A stretch of 49,870 nucleotides of DNA from Deinococcus marmoris (GCF_001949125.1 NZ_MSTI01000050.1:1-49870), one strand, 5' to 3'. Shown: positions 1 through 8,984, counted from the first letter of the stretch. Numbers and translations: made by a program. Notes: generated by a model not told the origin, from the sequence alone.

Positions 1-350
1 ACTTTGCCATCGCCTGCCAGCAAGACCAGACGTTCTGCATCGAGATCTGGATGACATGCCTTGACCCAGGTGAGCAGGGCAGTCTGAAGTTCTCCAGGAT
101 GGAGATCGAGATTCCAGAAAAAGCGGTAGAGCGTGGCTTGCCGGGGTACCCCCGGCAAGCTGAGCCGCTGAATAAGCGTCGTTCGGTGGGCATGGAGCCA
201 GTCGGAAAGAGCCAGGATATTCTCAGGCCCACTGATCAAACCCGTGAGGATGAGCGCCCAGAGGGCTTCCCACGGATACGTGATTCGTTGTAGGTCGCGC
301 CAGTCTGGAATTTGGGTGAGAAAAGGCAGCGGGCTGACAGGAATTTGCAC
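1..350 (-). CDS. ISAs1-like transposase, N-terminal fragment cut by the window edge
   Basis: The frame opens at a GTG at 348-350, directly preceded on the minus strand by AAGGGAG and by an in-frame stop, and runs off the left edge after about 116 codons. The protein reads like the N-terminal part of ISAs1-family (H-repeat) transposases: a short leader ending IPDWRDLQRITYP, a hydrophobic segment (WEALWALILTGLISG), then LSDWLHAHRTTLIQRLSLPG and ATLYRFFWNLD. It ends in LLAGDGK, which fits the first catalytic Asp of the DDE triad. The catalytic core lies outside the window, so it cannot be said whether the gene is intact. Family assignment rests on motif recall only. Confidence 0.7.
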   Translation of the reverse strand, partial: MQIPVSPLPFLTQIPDWRDLQRITYPWEALWALILTGLISGPENILALSDWLHAHRTTLIQRLSLPGVPRQATLYRFFWNLDLHPGELQTALLTWVKACHPDLDAERLVLLAGDGK

Positions 351-530
351 ACTCCCTTATCGCCCATTTTTTTGCTTGTACTCAGTCAAGATAAAAGCCT
401 GCGTGTGGAGGATAATTATTGGAGGGCGACAGGTCCGGGACAGCAGGTCTCTGGCCTGAGCTGACTGCGCCTTCGCCTATCACGCAGGCCCCCTGACTAC
501 CGGCGACGGGACTGACCTGGGAAAGCCGTA
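351..530. other. Non-coding stretch between the transposase and miniature element A
   Basis: No convincing gene is seen. The part nearest 351-400 should contain the terminal inverted repeat of the transposase element, but the other end lies outside the window, so the boundary cannot be fixed. Confidence 0.4.
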
Positions 531-533
531 TTA

Positions 534-667
534 CATGGACTCTGATTGAAAGGTGTTGAAAACGCCTGGAAATCCGAGCAGAGCGAGGGAGAGAAAAACG
601 GGTTCCGGGCGTGGAGTGGAGGGATCGGCGCTATCCCGATTCCTGCACGAAACAAACGGAATCCGTA
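534..667 (+). mobile_element. Miniature inverted-repeat element, copy A
   Basis: This is one of six related copies of about 134 bp in this window. Shared parts are a left end close to TACGGACTCCG, a palindrome near GGTGTTGAAAACACC (here with one change), a GAGAAAAACGGGTT block, GTGGAGTGGAGGGATCGGCG, and a right end CGGAATCCGTA. It encodes nothing recognisable. Flanking TNA triplets are TTA (531-533) and TCA (668-670). The right-hand TCA is, on the minus strand, the TGA stop codon of the diguanylate cyclase gene. Confidence 0.85.
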
Positions 668-2344
668 TCACAGGTAGGGCTGCATTTTCCGGGTGATGTC
701 AGCATGTTTCGCCGTTACCCTAACCGCGTTTCTGCCAGCGGCCTTTGCGGCGTACAGCGCCTGATCGGCGTTCATCAGGACGCTGGTGATGTCCTGTCCA
801 CCGTCCAGCACGGCCACCCCGAAACTGCCCGTGGTCATCAGGCCAGGAGCCAGCGTTTCCCAGGACGCGCTTTGCAGCGAGTCGCGCAGCCGCAGGCAGA
901 CCGTCTCCGCCTGCTGGGCCGTCACGTCTGGCAGGATCACGATGAACTCCTCGCCGCCCAGACGGGCCAGCAGGTCCTGGTCGCGCAACTCGGCGCTGAG
1001 CAGGCGGGTCACCCCTGTCAGCACCGCGTCCCCGACCAGGTGTCCGAAGGTGTCGTTCACGCGCTTGAACAGGTCGAGGTCGAGCAGGGCCACCGCACTC
1101 GGGCGGTCCTGCCGGGCGCGGGTATGCAGGTCGGCCAGCACCTGCATGGCCCGCGTGCGGTTGGGTGCGCCGGTCAGCGGATCGCGCAGCGCCGCCTCGG
1201 CCAGGGCCTCGGCGCGCACCTCCGCCTCGCGCGCCTGCTGCGCGATCTGCCGGACCAGGGCGCGCTGCTGGTGGTAATCCCGGTACAGGTTCTCCACCCC
1301 CTGGGTCACCTCCTGCTGGGTCTCGTAAGCCTCGCGGTAGCGTCCTGCGCGGGCGTAGATGGCGGCCAGTTGTTCCCTGGAGCGGGCCTCCCACAATTCC
1401 GAGGCGGCCTCATGGAAATAGCCGACGGCCTGCCCGGCGTCCAGAATCGCGTTTTCCAGATCCCCGATCCGGGCGGACACGCGGCTGCGGTCCAGCAGCG
1501 CCCGGCCATACAGCAGCGGAAAGTCTGCGTTGCTCGTAAGCTGGACGTGTTCGTCGGCCAGCGTGCGGGCGACGGTCAGTTCGCCAGTCCACAGCGTGTG
1601 GCGGACCAGGGCGTCGAGCAGCGCCGCCGTTTCAAGCAGACTCAGGGCGTGCCGGTCCTCCAGTCTGACGGCCAGCAGCGCGGCAGAAACGGCCAGTTGG
1701 CGTTCTATCTCGGGTCGATTGACTGCGCCGCTGGCGGAGGCAGTGCCGGCCAGCAGTGTTTCCGAGGCGGAGACCACGAAATTGATATGGAAGATCTCCC
1801 AGAGCTGCCGTGTGTCCTGTGTACCGGTTTCTAGTAGCGCCCAGATGGCTGGGGCGTGCAGGAGTTTCAGGAGCTGTTGTGCGGCCTGGGGGTAGTTGCG
1901 CCGTTCCAGCTCAAAATGCGAGGTGTTGATCGCCACCAGCGCCACCCCACGGGCGTCGGCAATCGCCTCTGCCAGCGTGAGCGCCGCCCCGAATTCACGC
2001 TGCGCGCCCGCATCGTCGTAGGTTTGCATCATGGCCAGCGCCAGCGTCACATGGGCCTTGACCTGCAAGCGTCCGTCTCCGCTGGCCCGCGCCCAGAGCA
2101 GGCAGTTCAGGGCATGCTCCATCGCTGCCTTGAGATCCCTGAGATCCAGAGCGAGGTAAGCCGCGTCGCGGTACGCCAGGAATTTCATGGCCGCCGTGCT
2201 GTCAGGATCAGCTCCCCGGACCTGCAAGGCGTGTAGCTCGTCCCGGAGCGCCGAGGTTCCCGCGCTGCTGGAATCTGGGCTGCTGACTTCTGGGCCGCGT
2301 GGCTGCCCCGCCAGTGGCTGATCTGCCGTGTCGTTATCCGTCAT
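668..2344 (-). CDS. TPR-like/GGDEF diguanylate cyclase
   Basis: The 558-residue protein should make cyclic di-GMP from two GTP. Residues about 35-370 are helical and TPR-like with no membrane segment, followed by a probable coiled coil (about 370-395) and a C-terminal GGDEF domain. The active-site loop is GGEEF (463-467). The inhibitory I-site RxxD is kept as RDQD (454-457), five residues before it, so product feedback inhibition is expected. The ATG at 2344 was chosen over an in-frame ATG at 2392 because it gives only an 11-bp overlap with the upstream HD-GYP gene, which implies coupled translation. The last codon is followed by a TGA that is also the target-site triplet of miniature element A. 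The N-terminal ligand is unknown. Confidence 0.9.
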   Translation of the reverse strand: MTDNDTADQPLAGQPRGPEVSSPDSSSAGTSALRDELHALQVRGADPDSTAAMKFLAYRDAAYLALDLRDLKAAMEHALNCLLWARASGDGRLQVKAHVTLALAMMQTYDDAGAQREFGAALTLAEAIADARGVALVAINTSHFELERRNYPQAAQQLLKLLHAPAIWALLETGTQDTRQLWEIFHINFVVSASETLLAGTASASGAVNRPEIERQLAVSAALLAVRLEDRHALSLLETAALLDALVRHTLWTGELTVARTLADEHVQLTSNADFPLLYGRALLDRSRVSARIGDLENAILDAGQAVGYFHEAASELWEARSREQLAAIYARAGRYREAYETQQEVTQGVENLYRDYHQQRALVRQIAQQAREAEVRAEALAEAALRDPLTGAPNRTRAMQVLADLHTRARQDRPSAVALLDLDLFKRVNDTFGHLVGDAVLTGVTRLLSAELRDQDLLARLGGEEFIVILPDVTAQQAETVCLRLRDSLQSASWETLAPGLMTTGSFGVAVLDGGQDITSVLMNADQALYAAKAAGRNAVRVTAKHADITRKMQPYL

Positions 2345-3941
2345 GCTCGTCTCTATCGTGGCCGAACAACGTCTCGAAGCAGGCCAGCGCATGGGGATCG
2401 AACTGACTGCCGGCCCCCCGCCGCAACTCGTCCAGGGCCTGCGCGTGGGTCCAGGCGGGCTTGTACGGGCGTTTGCTGATCAGGGCGTCGTAAACGTCCA
2501 CAACACTGAAAATACGCGCCAGCAGGGGAATCGTCTCGCCGCTCAGGCCGTCGGGGTAGCCCGCGCCGTCCCAGCGTTCATGGTGGGAGCGCACGATGGC
2601 CCGCACCTCACGCGGCACGAAGATCTCCTCGCGCAGCATATGATCGCCGAGGACCACATGTTTTTGCATCAGCGCACGCTCCTGCGGGGTCAGCGGCCCC
2701 GGTTTCCGCAGGATGTCGTCGCCCAGCGTCACCTTGCCGATGTCGTGCAGGTACGCGCCCCAGCGCAGGTGCTGTAACTGCGCGTCGTCCAGCCCCAGGA
2801 TCCGGCCCAGGCGCAGGGACAGGGCCGTCACGCGGTCGGTGTGTCCGAAGGTCTCGCCGTCCCGGCCTTCCAGGACGCGGCCCACAGCGCGCAGGGCAGC
2901 CTCTCTCATCTGCCGCATCTGGTCGAAGGTGCTGATCCGCTCCTGTGCCCGGTCCACCCGCGCCGCCACCATGTCCAGCAGCGCCGCCAGCTCCGCCGGG
3001 ATCAGGTGCGGCGTGTCCAGCTTCAGGAGGCCGATGACCCCCACGATGCGCGTGCCGCTGCGAAGCGGCGCGGCCAGGATGGAGCGCACACGCTTCAGTT
3101 CCGGCGGTGAATCCGGGTGCGCATGGTAATCCGAGATCGCGGCGCTGCGGTTGCCAGCGATGACCTGCGCGACCAGTCCGCGCGGCTCGTTCATGTTCGC
3201 CAGGGCTGCGGCGAGGGTGCTGGACGCGTCCTCGTCGCCCTGAATCATGCTCAGATGGGCCAGACCGTCTTCATCCACCGTCATCATGGCCCCGATGTCG
3301 AATTCGCTCAGGGCCAGGAGCATCTTCAGCGCCTCACGCGCAATGTCGTCAGGACGCGCCAGGGTTTCAAGCCGGGCCGACAGGTACGCGAGTTGCTGAT
3401 ACTGCCTGGCGCTGCGCTGCGCGTCCTCAAGGGCCTTCCAGCGGCTGTACGCCACCCCCGCCGCCTGCCCCAGCAACAGCAGCAGCCGCGCATCTGCCGT
3501 GCCCAGCACCTCGTCGCTGTCGGTGGTGTCGGCAGACAGCACGCCCAGCACCTGACCCTCTGGATCCAGCAGCGGCACCCCCAGGTACATGCCCGAGCGG
3601 GGCCGCCCCGCCACAAAGTGCGCCTCCGTGTGACTGAAGGCTTCCTCTACCAGATACGGGGCCGAGGTCGCCAGCACATGCCAGCCCAGGCCCTGGCCTC
3701 TGGGCAGGCGGCGTCCGGTGGCGGCAGCCGCACGCTGTCCTGCGGCGGCCACCACCCTCAGCTCGTCGAACTCGGCACAGTGCAGCACGATCACCACAGT
3801 GGTCGCCCTCGTCTTTTGCAGCGCCAGGGTCACGCACCGTTCAAAGACGTCATCTGCCGACTGGGCCAGCAGCACCACGGTCTGGAGGTCCAGCTCAGGC
3901 TTCTGGCCCAACTGGGCAGACAGGTCGATCTCGACGGTCAT
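2334..3941 (-). CDS. GAF-GAF-HD-GYP cyclic di-GMP phosphodiesterase
   Basis: The 535-residue cytosolic protein is predicted to hydrolyse cyclic di-GMP. Two GAF-like sensory domains (about 25-165 and 185-335) precede a complete HD-GYP domain (about 345-530). Visible motifs are HDIGK (399-403) and HHERWDGAGYP (453-463), with the GYP triplet intact, so it is likely active. It is the first gene of a two-gene unit and overlaps the diguanylate cyclase by 11 bp, putting opposing activities in one transcript. The ATG at 3941 has only a weak Shine-Dalgarno (AGAAG directly before it). GAF ligands cannot be named from sequence. Confidence 0.9.
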   Translation of the reverse strand: MTVEIDLSAQLGQKPELDLQTVVLLAQSADDVFERCVTLALQKTRATTVVIVLHCAEFDELRVVAAAGQRAAAATGRRLPRGQGLGWHVLATSAPYLVEEAFSHTEAHFVAGRPRSGMYLGVPLLDPEGQVLGVLSADTTDSDEVLGTADARLLLLLGQAAGVAYSRWKALEDAQRSARQYQQLAYLSARLETLARPDDIAREALKMLLALSEFDIGAMMTVDEDGLAHLSMIQGDEDASSTLAAALANMNEPRGLVAQVIAGNRSAAISDYHAHPDSPPELKRVRSILAAPLRSGTRIVGVIGLLKLDTPHLIPAELAALLDMVAARVDRAQERISTFDQMRQMREAALRAVGRVLEGRDGETFGHTDRVTALSLRLGRILGLDDAQLQHLRWGAYLHDIGKVTLGDDILRKPGPLTPQERALMQKHVVLGDHMLREEIFVPREVRAIVRSHHERWDGAGYPDGLSGETIPLLARIFSVVDVYDALISKRPYKPAWTHAQALDELRRGAGSQFDPHALACFETLFGHDRDEHDG

Positions 3942-4080
3942 CTTCTGAGAAACCCATGACCAGGGTAGACAACATGGGATCTCATGTGGCTCAGATTACT
4001 GAATTCAGGGTTGACCGCCTGTTTAAAACATCACACGGCTGCCCCTGGGGGGTGACAAGATCCTTCCCGGCAACCACAGC

Positions 4081-5127
4081 TCAGGATTCGGCCAGTGTCT
4101 GCTGCCCGCGAAGCAGCGGCATCACCTGCGTTCCCAGCCGCTCGATGCCGCGCAGCATCTCGGCGTGTGGCATCAGCACGTTGGTCATCTGGAAGGTCAG
4201 GCGTGACAGGCCGCCCAGCATCCGGTCCATGTCCAGCGCCTTCTGGGCCACGGTCTGCACGTCGCCGATCAGGTAGGCCCCCATCGGCCCACAGGTCGCG
4301 TCGAACTGTTCGCGTGTGGGTGGCCGCCAGCCGCGCTCCTGCCCGATGGCCGAGAACAGCCGCTGATGCCCTGGCCAGAAGGCGTCCCTGGCCGCTTCCG
4401 GGGTTTCCCCCACAAAACCGAAGGCGTGGACGCCCACCTGAAGCTGCTCGGGCGTGAATCCAGCCTGCTGCCCGGCGCGGCGGTACAGATCGATCAGGGG
4501 CCGGAATTGCCGGAATTCGCCGCCGATGATGGCCACCATCAGTGGCAGCCCCAGCGTGCCCGCGCGAACGAAGGAGGCTGGAGTGCCGCCCACGCCCAGC
4601 CAGATGGGTAATTTCTCCTGCAAGGGCCGGGGGTAGATGCCCTGCCCGGTCAGCGCGGCGCGGTGCTGGCCGGACCAGTGAACGTGGCTCTCATCCCTGA
4701 TCCTGAGCAGCAATTCCAGTTTCTCGGCAAACAGCGAATCGTAGTCCTCCAGGGCCAGCCCGAACAGTGGGTAAGCCTCCACGAACGACCCCCGGCCCAC
4801 CACCAGTTCTGCCCGGCCCCGTGACAGCAGATCCAGCGTGGCAAACTCCTGAAAGATCCGCACTGGATCGTTGGCGCTCAGGACTGTCACAGCGCTGGTC
4901 AGGCGAATGCGCTGCGTTCTGGCCGCCGCCGCCGCCAGAATCAGGGCGGGTGCGGAATCCAGATATTCCGGGCGGTGGTGTTCCCCGATGCCGAAAACGT
5001 CGATCCCGGCGTGGTCTGCGGTCTCGATCTCTTCCAGCAGGTTATTCAGCCGGTCTGCTGCGCCCAGCGTCTCACCCGTCTGCGGGTCCGAGACCACGGC
5101 GGCAAAACTGTCAATTCCAATCTGCAT
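4081..5127 (-). CDS. LLM-class flavin-dependent oxidoreductase
   Basis: The 348-residue protein has the luciferase-like monooxygenase TIM-barrel pattern: an N-terminal MQIGIDSF strand, FGIGEHHRPEYLDSAP (about residues 45-60), and IRLTSAVTVLSANDPVRI followed by FATLDLLSRGRAELVVGRGS. These proteins use reduced flavin and O2, or act as F420/FMN dehydrogenases, on substrates that cannot be read from sequence. It lies downstream of the pyrimidine cluster on the same strand but 333 bp away, so it is probably a separate unit. RutA, the pyrimidine oxygenase of the Rut pathway, is also LLM-class, but nothing specific to RutA was recognised here. The ATG at 5127 follows an AGGAG. Confidence 0.85.
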   Translation of the reverse strand: MQIGIDSFAAVVSDPQTGETLGAADRLNNLLEEIETADHAGIDVFGIGEHHRPEYLDSAPALILAAAAARTQRIRLTSAVTVLSANDPVRIFQEFATLDLLSRGRAELVVGRGSFVEAYPLFGLALEDYDSLFAEKLELLLRIRDESHVHWSGQHRAALTGQGIYPRPLQEKLPIWLGVGGTPASFVRAGTLGLPLMVAIIGGEFRQFRPLIDLYRRAGQQAGFTPEQLQVGVHAFGFVGETPEAARDAFWPGHQRLFSAIGQERGWRPPTREQFDATCGPMGAYLIGDVQTVAQKALDMDRMLGGLSRLTFQMTNVLMPHAEMLRGIERLGTQVMPLLRGQQTLAES

Positions 5128-5460
5128 GTGGTGCGCTCCTGTGGGTCAAAGTATGTGTGTCAAAGATGGGAGTGGACAGCGGGAGTCCGCTTGACCTGAC
5201 TGCTACATCATACTCTGTTTTTCAAAGGGGTTTGCATAGTTGAAGTTGTGGTGGGCTGCCGCTGCCTGGCCACCGTTTGTCCTGTTCCCCTCTTCGCGAC
5301 GTACAGGTTCACTGCGGGCCGTGTTGACCGCAGTAGAGACCCTGCCGGGATTCGCACCGCAGAACGGATGTGCCAGGAACCGTGGGCGTGGCTGCCCTGG
5401 CGCTGGCCAAACTCTCCTTTTCCCTGTGTGCGTTTGGTGGCCCAAGGTGGAAGCGGAGGT
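5128..5460. other. Intergenic, no gene recognised
   Basis: This stretch separates the carbamoylase from the oxidoreductase and should hold the promoter of the latter. Minus-strand CTTTGAC occurs twice close together just upstream of the oxidoreductase. No convincing reading frame is present. Confidence 0.4.
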
Positions 5461-6696
5461 TCAGCCGTGCTGTTCCACCCACGCCATCGCCCGGTCCGTC
5501 AGCTTATCCAGCGCCTCCACGCTTTGCAGGATGTGTTCTTCCTCCGTGTCCTCGATCTTGTTGTGGCTGATGCCGCGCAGGCTCTGGACAAACAGCATGA
5601 CGGTGGGAACGCCCGCGCGGGCCACCTCTGCCGCGTCGTGGAGGGGGCCGCTGGGCAGGCGGTGGCTGTGCGGCACGGTGTCCAGGATCGAGGCGTCCGC
5701 CGCTTCGATCAGCTCCGGGTGAAACAGGATCGGCTCGATGTTCCACAGGTCGCCGAACGTGACGGTGCAGCCGCCTTCCTCCGCAAATTTCTTCGCCGCG
5801 TCCTGAGCGTCCTGCCACATGGCTGCGAGCCTGCCAGCTTCTAAATTGCGCTGATCCAGCGTGATCTCGCAGGTTTCCACCACGCTGGTCACGATGCCGG
5901 GCAGCGTCTTGCAACTGCCCACCGTGCAGACGCCGCTGTGCCGCTCGGCTATGGCGTAAATCTCCTGCGAGAACTGCCCGGCGGCGCGGAAGGCGTCGCG
6001 GCGCACGTTCATGGGCGTGCTGCCCGAATGCGCGGCCTGCCCGTGAAAGGTGATGGTGTGCCGTTCCACGCCGAAGGTGCCCAGGACTGCGCCCAGCGGC
6101 AATTTCATTCCCTCCAGCACTGGCCCCTGCTCGATGTGCAGTTCCAGGTAAGCGGCGGCGTTCTTCAGTTCCTCGCGGGCATTGGGGGCGTCGGCCAGCG
6201 TGATGCCCACCCGCTCCAACGCTTCCTCCAGCCCGATGCCGTCACGGTCTTTGAGCTTCCGCATCTCGGCAAGGTCGATGTTGCCGCCCGCCGCGCTGGA
6301 CCCGTACAGGCTGCGGCCAAAGCGTGCGCCTTCCTCGTCGGCCCAGTCCACCAGCCGGACCGTCACAGGAGGTTTGCCCCCCGCCGACAGGCGGCGCAGC
6401 ACTTCCAGACCCGCCAGCGTATTCAGGCAGCCGTCCAGCCAGCCACCGTTCGGCACGCTGTCGAGGTGGCCGCCGATCAGCAACTCTTTGTCAGACTCGC
6501 CCTTCAGTGTGGCCCACAGGTTGCCCGCCGCGTCGGTGTGGACCTCCACCGGCAAATCGGCGAGTTTATCGGTCAGGAATTTGCGGGCCGCCACCCACAC
6601 GTCTGTAAAGGCCACCCGCTGCGCCCCATCCGCGTCGCCGGTCAGTTCGCGCAGGGCCTTGAGTTCGTCCAGGGTTCGCCTTGGATTGAGGGTCAT
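5461..6696 (-). CDS. M20-family N-carbamoyl amidohydrolase, probable beta-ureidopropionase
   Basis: The 411-residue protein belongs to the hydantoinase/carbamoylase branch of the M20 metallopeptidase fold. Family metal ligands are visible: GGHLDSVPNGG (H77), WLDG (D88), ADEEGARFG (E121-E122), LHIEQGP (His near 191) and SHNKIED (His near 384). The dimerisation-domain motif GQAAHSGSTPM is present. The family splits N-carbamoyl compounds or allantoate into amine, CO2 and ammonia. With PreTA and dihydropyrimidinase upstream on the same strand, the best reading is the last ring-degradation step, N-carbamoyl-beta-alanine to beta-alanine. No beta-alanine transaminase is in the window. Allantoate amidohydrolase is the main alternative. 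Confidence 0.85.
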   Translation of the reverse strand: MTLNPRRTLDELKALRELTGDADGAQRVAFTDVWVAARKFLTDKLADLPVEVHTDAAGNLWATLKGESDKELLIGGHLDSVPNGGWLDGCLNTLAGLEVLRRLSAGGKPPVTVRLVDWADEEGARFGRSLYGSSAAGGNIDLAEMRKLKDRDGIGLEEALERVGITLADAPNAREELKNAAAYLELHIEQGPVLEGMKLPLGAVLGTFGVERHTITFHGQAAHSGSTPMNVRRDAFRAAGQFSQEIYAIAERHSGVCTVGSCKTLPGIVTSVVETCEITLDQRNLEAGRLAAMWQDAQDAAKKFAEEGGCTVTFGDLWNIEPILFHPELIEAADASILDTVPHSHRLPSGPLHDAAEVARAGVPTVMLFVQSLRGISHNKIEDTEEEHILQSVEALDKLTDRAMAWVEQHG

Positions 6697-6762
6697 GGTC
6701 TACCTTAGCGAAAAAGCCGGGGCAGGGCGACTCTTCGGCCAGTGTGCTTTTTGGCCAGTGCG

Positions 6763-7779
6763 CTATTCGGCCAGTGCGCCGCGCACCGCCGCCTTTAAAA
6801 AGGCCAGTTCTTCCGTCAGTCCGGCGGGGCTGCCTGCCCGGTGGCCCCACACCGACGCGATGGGCCGCAACTCGCCGCGCTTCAGCCATTCCAGTTCGGC
6901 GGCGTTGTCGGCCACCCGGAAATACAGATCGGTCTCGCTGGGCAGCAGCAGCACCCGCGCCTGAATGGCCCCCAGCGCTGCCGCGAGGTCACCGCCGTAG
7001 AGGTCATTGGCGCTGATGTCTCCGTGAGACCACGTCAGCGCCTGGGCATACAGGTTGGCGGCGTCGCGGGCACCAAAACTCGCCTCCCAGTCGGTTTGCA
7101 GGTAGGTTTCCAGATCGGGCGCACCCAGCACGGTGCGAAACAGGTCCTGGCGGTAGAAATCCTGGCTCAGACCCCAGCCTGCGTAGATGTGTCCGAAGGC
7201 CCGCAGCGAGGCGTGTGGCACGGCGCTGAACTGGCCGCCGCCCACGTACTCCGGCGCGGCCTCCAGCGTTCGCAGCAGGCCCGACAGGAACACCTTGTTA
7301 TGGGGGGCAGTCCGGGCGCTGCCACACACCACAAAGGCACGTTCCACCCGCGAAGGGAACAGTGCGGCCCAGTGATACGCCTGCATGGCCCCCATCGAGA
7401 AGCCGTAGGCAGCGGCCAGATGCGTGACCCCGAAGACCTCGCGCAGCAGCCGCTCCTGCGCCAGCACGTTGTCGCGCACGGTCACGACTGCCGGGTAGTC
7501 CGGCGTATTGGCCGCGCCCGACGACAGGCCGTTGGAGAACATGTCGGGAATGACGATGAACCACTGTTCCGGGTCCAGAATGCCGTCTGGCCCGATCAGC
7601 CAGTTCTGTCCGTCATGCGTGGCTGTGTAGCTGCACGGGTACACGATCACGTTGTCGCGCGCCGCGTTGAGCGTGCCGTGGGTCTGCCACGCCAGTCGGG
7701 CGTCCCGGATGACGCCGCCGCGCTCGGCGTTCCAGTCGCCCAACTCGAACACGCCTTCCTGCACGGGCCAGGATGTCAT
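6763..7779 (-). CDS. MetX-like alpha/beta-fold hydrolase
   Basis: The 338-residue protein resembles the homoserine O-acetyltransferase (MetX) branch of alpha/beta hydrolases. The nucleophile elbow is GFSMGAMQ (Ser128), and LPSETDLYF and WGHRAGSP near the C-terminus supply plausible Asp and His partners. True MetX usually has GGSMGGMQ and is a little longer, so acetyl transfer to homoserine is not assured. It sits between the importer and the carbamoylase gene, 66 bp upstream of the latter, so a hydrolytic role in pyrimidine use is possible but unproven. A strong hairpin lies just upstream, between this gene and the binding-protein gene. Confidence 0.75.
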   Translation of the reverse strand: MTSWPVQEGVFELGDWNAERGGVIRDARLAWQTHGTLNAARDNVIVYPCSYTATHDGQNWLIGPDGILDPEQWFIVIPDMFSNGLSSGAANTPDYPAVVTVRDNVLAQERLLREVFGVTHLAAAYGFSMGAMQAYHWAALFPSRVERAFVVCGSARTAPHNKVFLSGLLRTLEAAPEYVGGGQFSAVPHASLRAFGHIYAGWGLSQDFYRQDLFRTVLGAPDLETYLQTDWEASFGARDAANLYAQALTWSHGDISANDLYGGDLAAALGAIQARVLLLPSETDLYFRVADNAAELEWLKRGELRPIASVWGHRAGSPAGLTEELAFLKAAVRGALAE

Positions 7780-7867
7780 GCGGCCCCGCCGATCTGAAAG
7801 AGAGCGTGTGGCAGGTATTCGGGACAGATCGTGGGCATGCCGCCTAGCCTACGCCCACGGATGGGAA

Positions 7868-7903
7868 AGGGCCACAGGGCTGGAGGTGCGTCCCTGTGGC
7901 CCT
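7868..7903 (-). terminator. 12-bp stem-loop after the binding-protein gene
   Basis: Arms AGGGCCACAGGG and CCCTGTGGCCCT pair perfectly across a 12-nt loop and are followed on the minus strand by TTTCCC. The site lies 10 bp past the binding-protein stop and about 90 bp before the MetX-like gene. It could be a partial terminator, or a 3'-end stabiliser that lets the binding protein be made in excess. Confidence 0.6.
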
Positions 7904-7913
7904 GCCCTGGAAC

Positions 7914-8984
7914 TTACTTCGCTTTCTTGCCCGTCGCCATCTCCCACACCTTGTAATTCACGGCCCCGGCGCTGGGGGCAGATTTCAGGATGCCCAGATC
8001 CATCAATTGCTTCACGTTGGCGTCGTAAGTGGCCCTGTCCAACAGCCCAGCGTTGCCCTTGAGGGTCTGTCCGGCCCGGTACAGCTTGGCCACCTCGGTC
8101 ATCTGCCAGGTCTGGTGCCCGGCAGCGCTGGCGCGTGTGCCCGAACCCTTGCAGGTGTTGCCGCAGTTGATCAGCACGGTCTGGACGGCCTCCTTCTGGT
8201 TGGCCACCGCGTAATTCCAGCCCTTGATGGTGGCGCGAACAAGTCTGGCGGCCACCTCCTCCCCGCTCATGCCGCTGTTCTTGAAGTTTTTATTGTCCAG
8301 CGTTTTCTGCGTGGTGAACATCAGGTCTTCCAGCAGGTTGACGCCGTAATCGCTGGTGTTGAAGATCTTGAGCTTGTCCAGCGAGTAGCCCAAGCCCACG
8401 ATCTGGTCAATCTCGTTGTAGGTCATGGCGGATACCAGATCCACCTTGTCGGGGAAAACGAGGCTGGGGTCAAAGGGATAGGTGACGGCCTGCACGCTGG
8501 GATTGGACACGGTGCTGTCCAGGCTGGTGGTCAGGCCGTACTTCTTGAGCAGCGCCACCGCCGGATATTCGTTGCCACTGGGCCACACGCCGACGCGCTT
8601 GCCTGAGAACTGCTTGGGATCGGTCAGGTTGCTGCTTTTCAGCGCCACAAGGGTGTAGCCACTCTTCTGGAACAGTTGCGCGATATGCACCACGGGCAGG
8701 CCCTGCTGCCGGGCGGTCAACAGGTCCGTGATCCAGGTGGTCCCGAAGTCGGCGGCTCCCGTCGCCACCGTCTGAATGGGAGACTGGTCCCCGATGGGCA
8801 GCAAGGTCACGTCCAGGCCCTCGGCCTTGTAAAAACCCTTGGCCTGCGCCACGAAAAATCCTGCGAACTGCGCCTGTGGAAACCACTTGAGCTGCATTTT
8901 CACCGGAACATTGGCCGCGCCCGCCGAACCCAGGGCTGAGGCGACGAGGGCGGCGGTCAGGGCGGTCAGGACGTTTTTCTTCAT
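7914..8984 (-). CDS. NMT1/SsuA/ThiY-type ABC substrate-binding protein
   Basis: The 356-residue precursor begins with a classic signal peptide (MKKNVLTALTAALVASALGS, cleavage near AGA-AN) and continues with the family signature LKWFPQAQFAGFFVAQAKGF, then AEGLDVTLLPIG. This NMT1/THI5-like group binds nitrate, sulfonates, taurine or pyrimidine compounds. It is co-directional with two permeases and an ATPase and sits within a pyrimidine-degradation cluster, so a pyrimidine, dihydropyrimidine or hydantoin ligand is inferred. An alternative is a thiamine-precursor pyrimidine as in ThiY. The ATG at 8984 follows GGAGG. Confidence 0.85.
   Translation of the reverse strand: MKKNVLTALTAALVASALGSAGAANVPVKMQLKWFPQAQFAGFFVAQAKGFYKAEGLDVTLLPIGDQSPIQTVATGAADFGTTWITDLLTARQQGLPVVHIAQLFQKSGYTLVALKSSNLTDPKQFSGKRVGVWPSGNEYPAVALLKKYGLTTSLDSTVSNPSVQAVTYPFDPSLVFPDKVDLVSAMTYNEIDQIVGLGYSLDKLKIFNTSDYGVNLLEDLMFTTQKTLDNKNFKNSGMSGEEVAARLVRATIKGWNYAVANQKEAVQTVLINCGNTCKGSGTRASAAGHQTWQMTEVAKLYRAGQTLKGNAGLLDRATYDANVKQLMDLGILKSAPSAGAVNYKVWEMATGKKAK

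Noticed and set aside
611..1834. A 400-codon plus-strand frame opposite the diguanylate cyclase
   Set aside because: The opposite strand has clear GGDEF motifs; this frame has none and begins within a repetitive element.
4081..5127. Naming the luciferase-like oxidoreductase RutA because of the nearby pyrimidine genes
   Set aside because: No other Rut genes are present, the spacing is large, and no RutA-specific signature was recognised.
5203..5445. An 80-codon minus-strand frame between the carbamoylase and the oxidoreductase
   Set aside because: It lacks a ribosome-binding site, a motif or hydrophobic segment; treated as chance.
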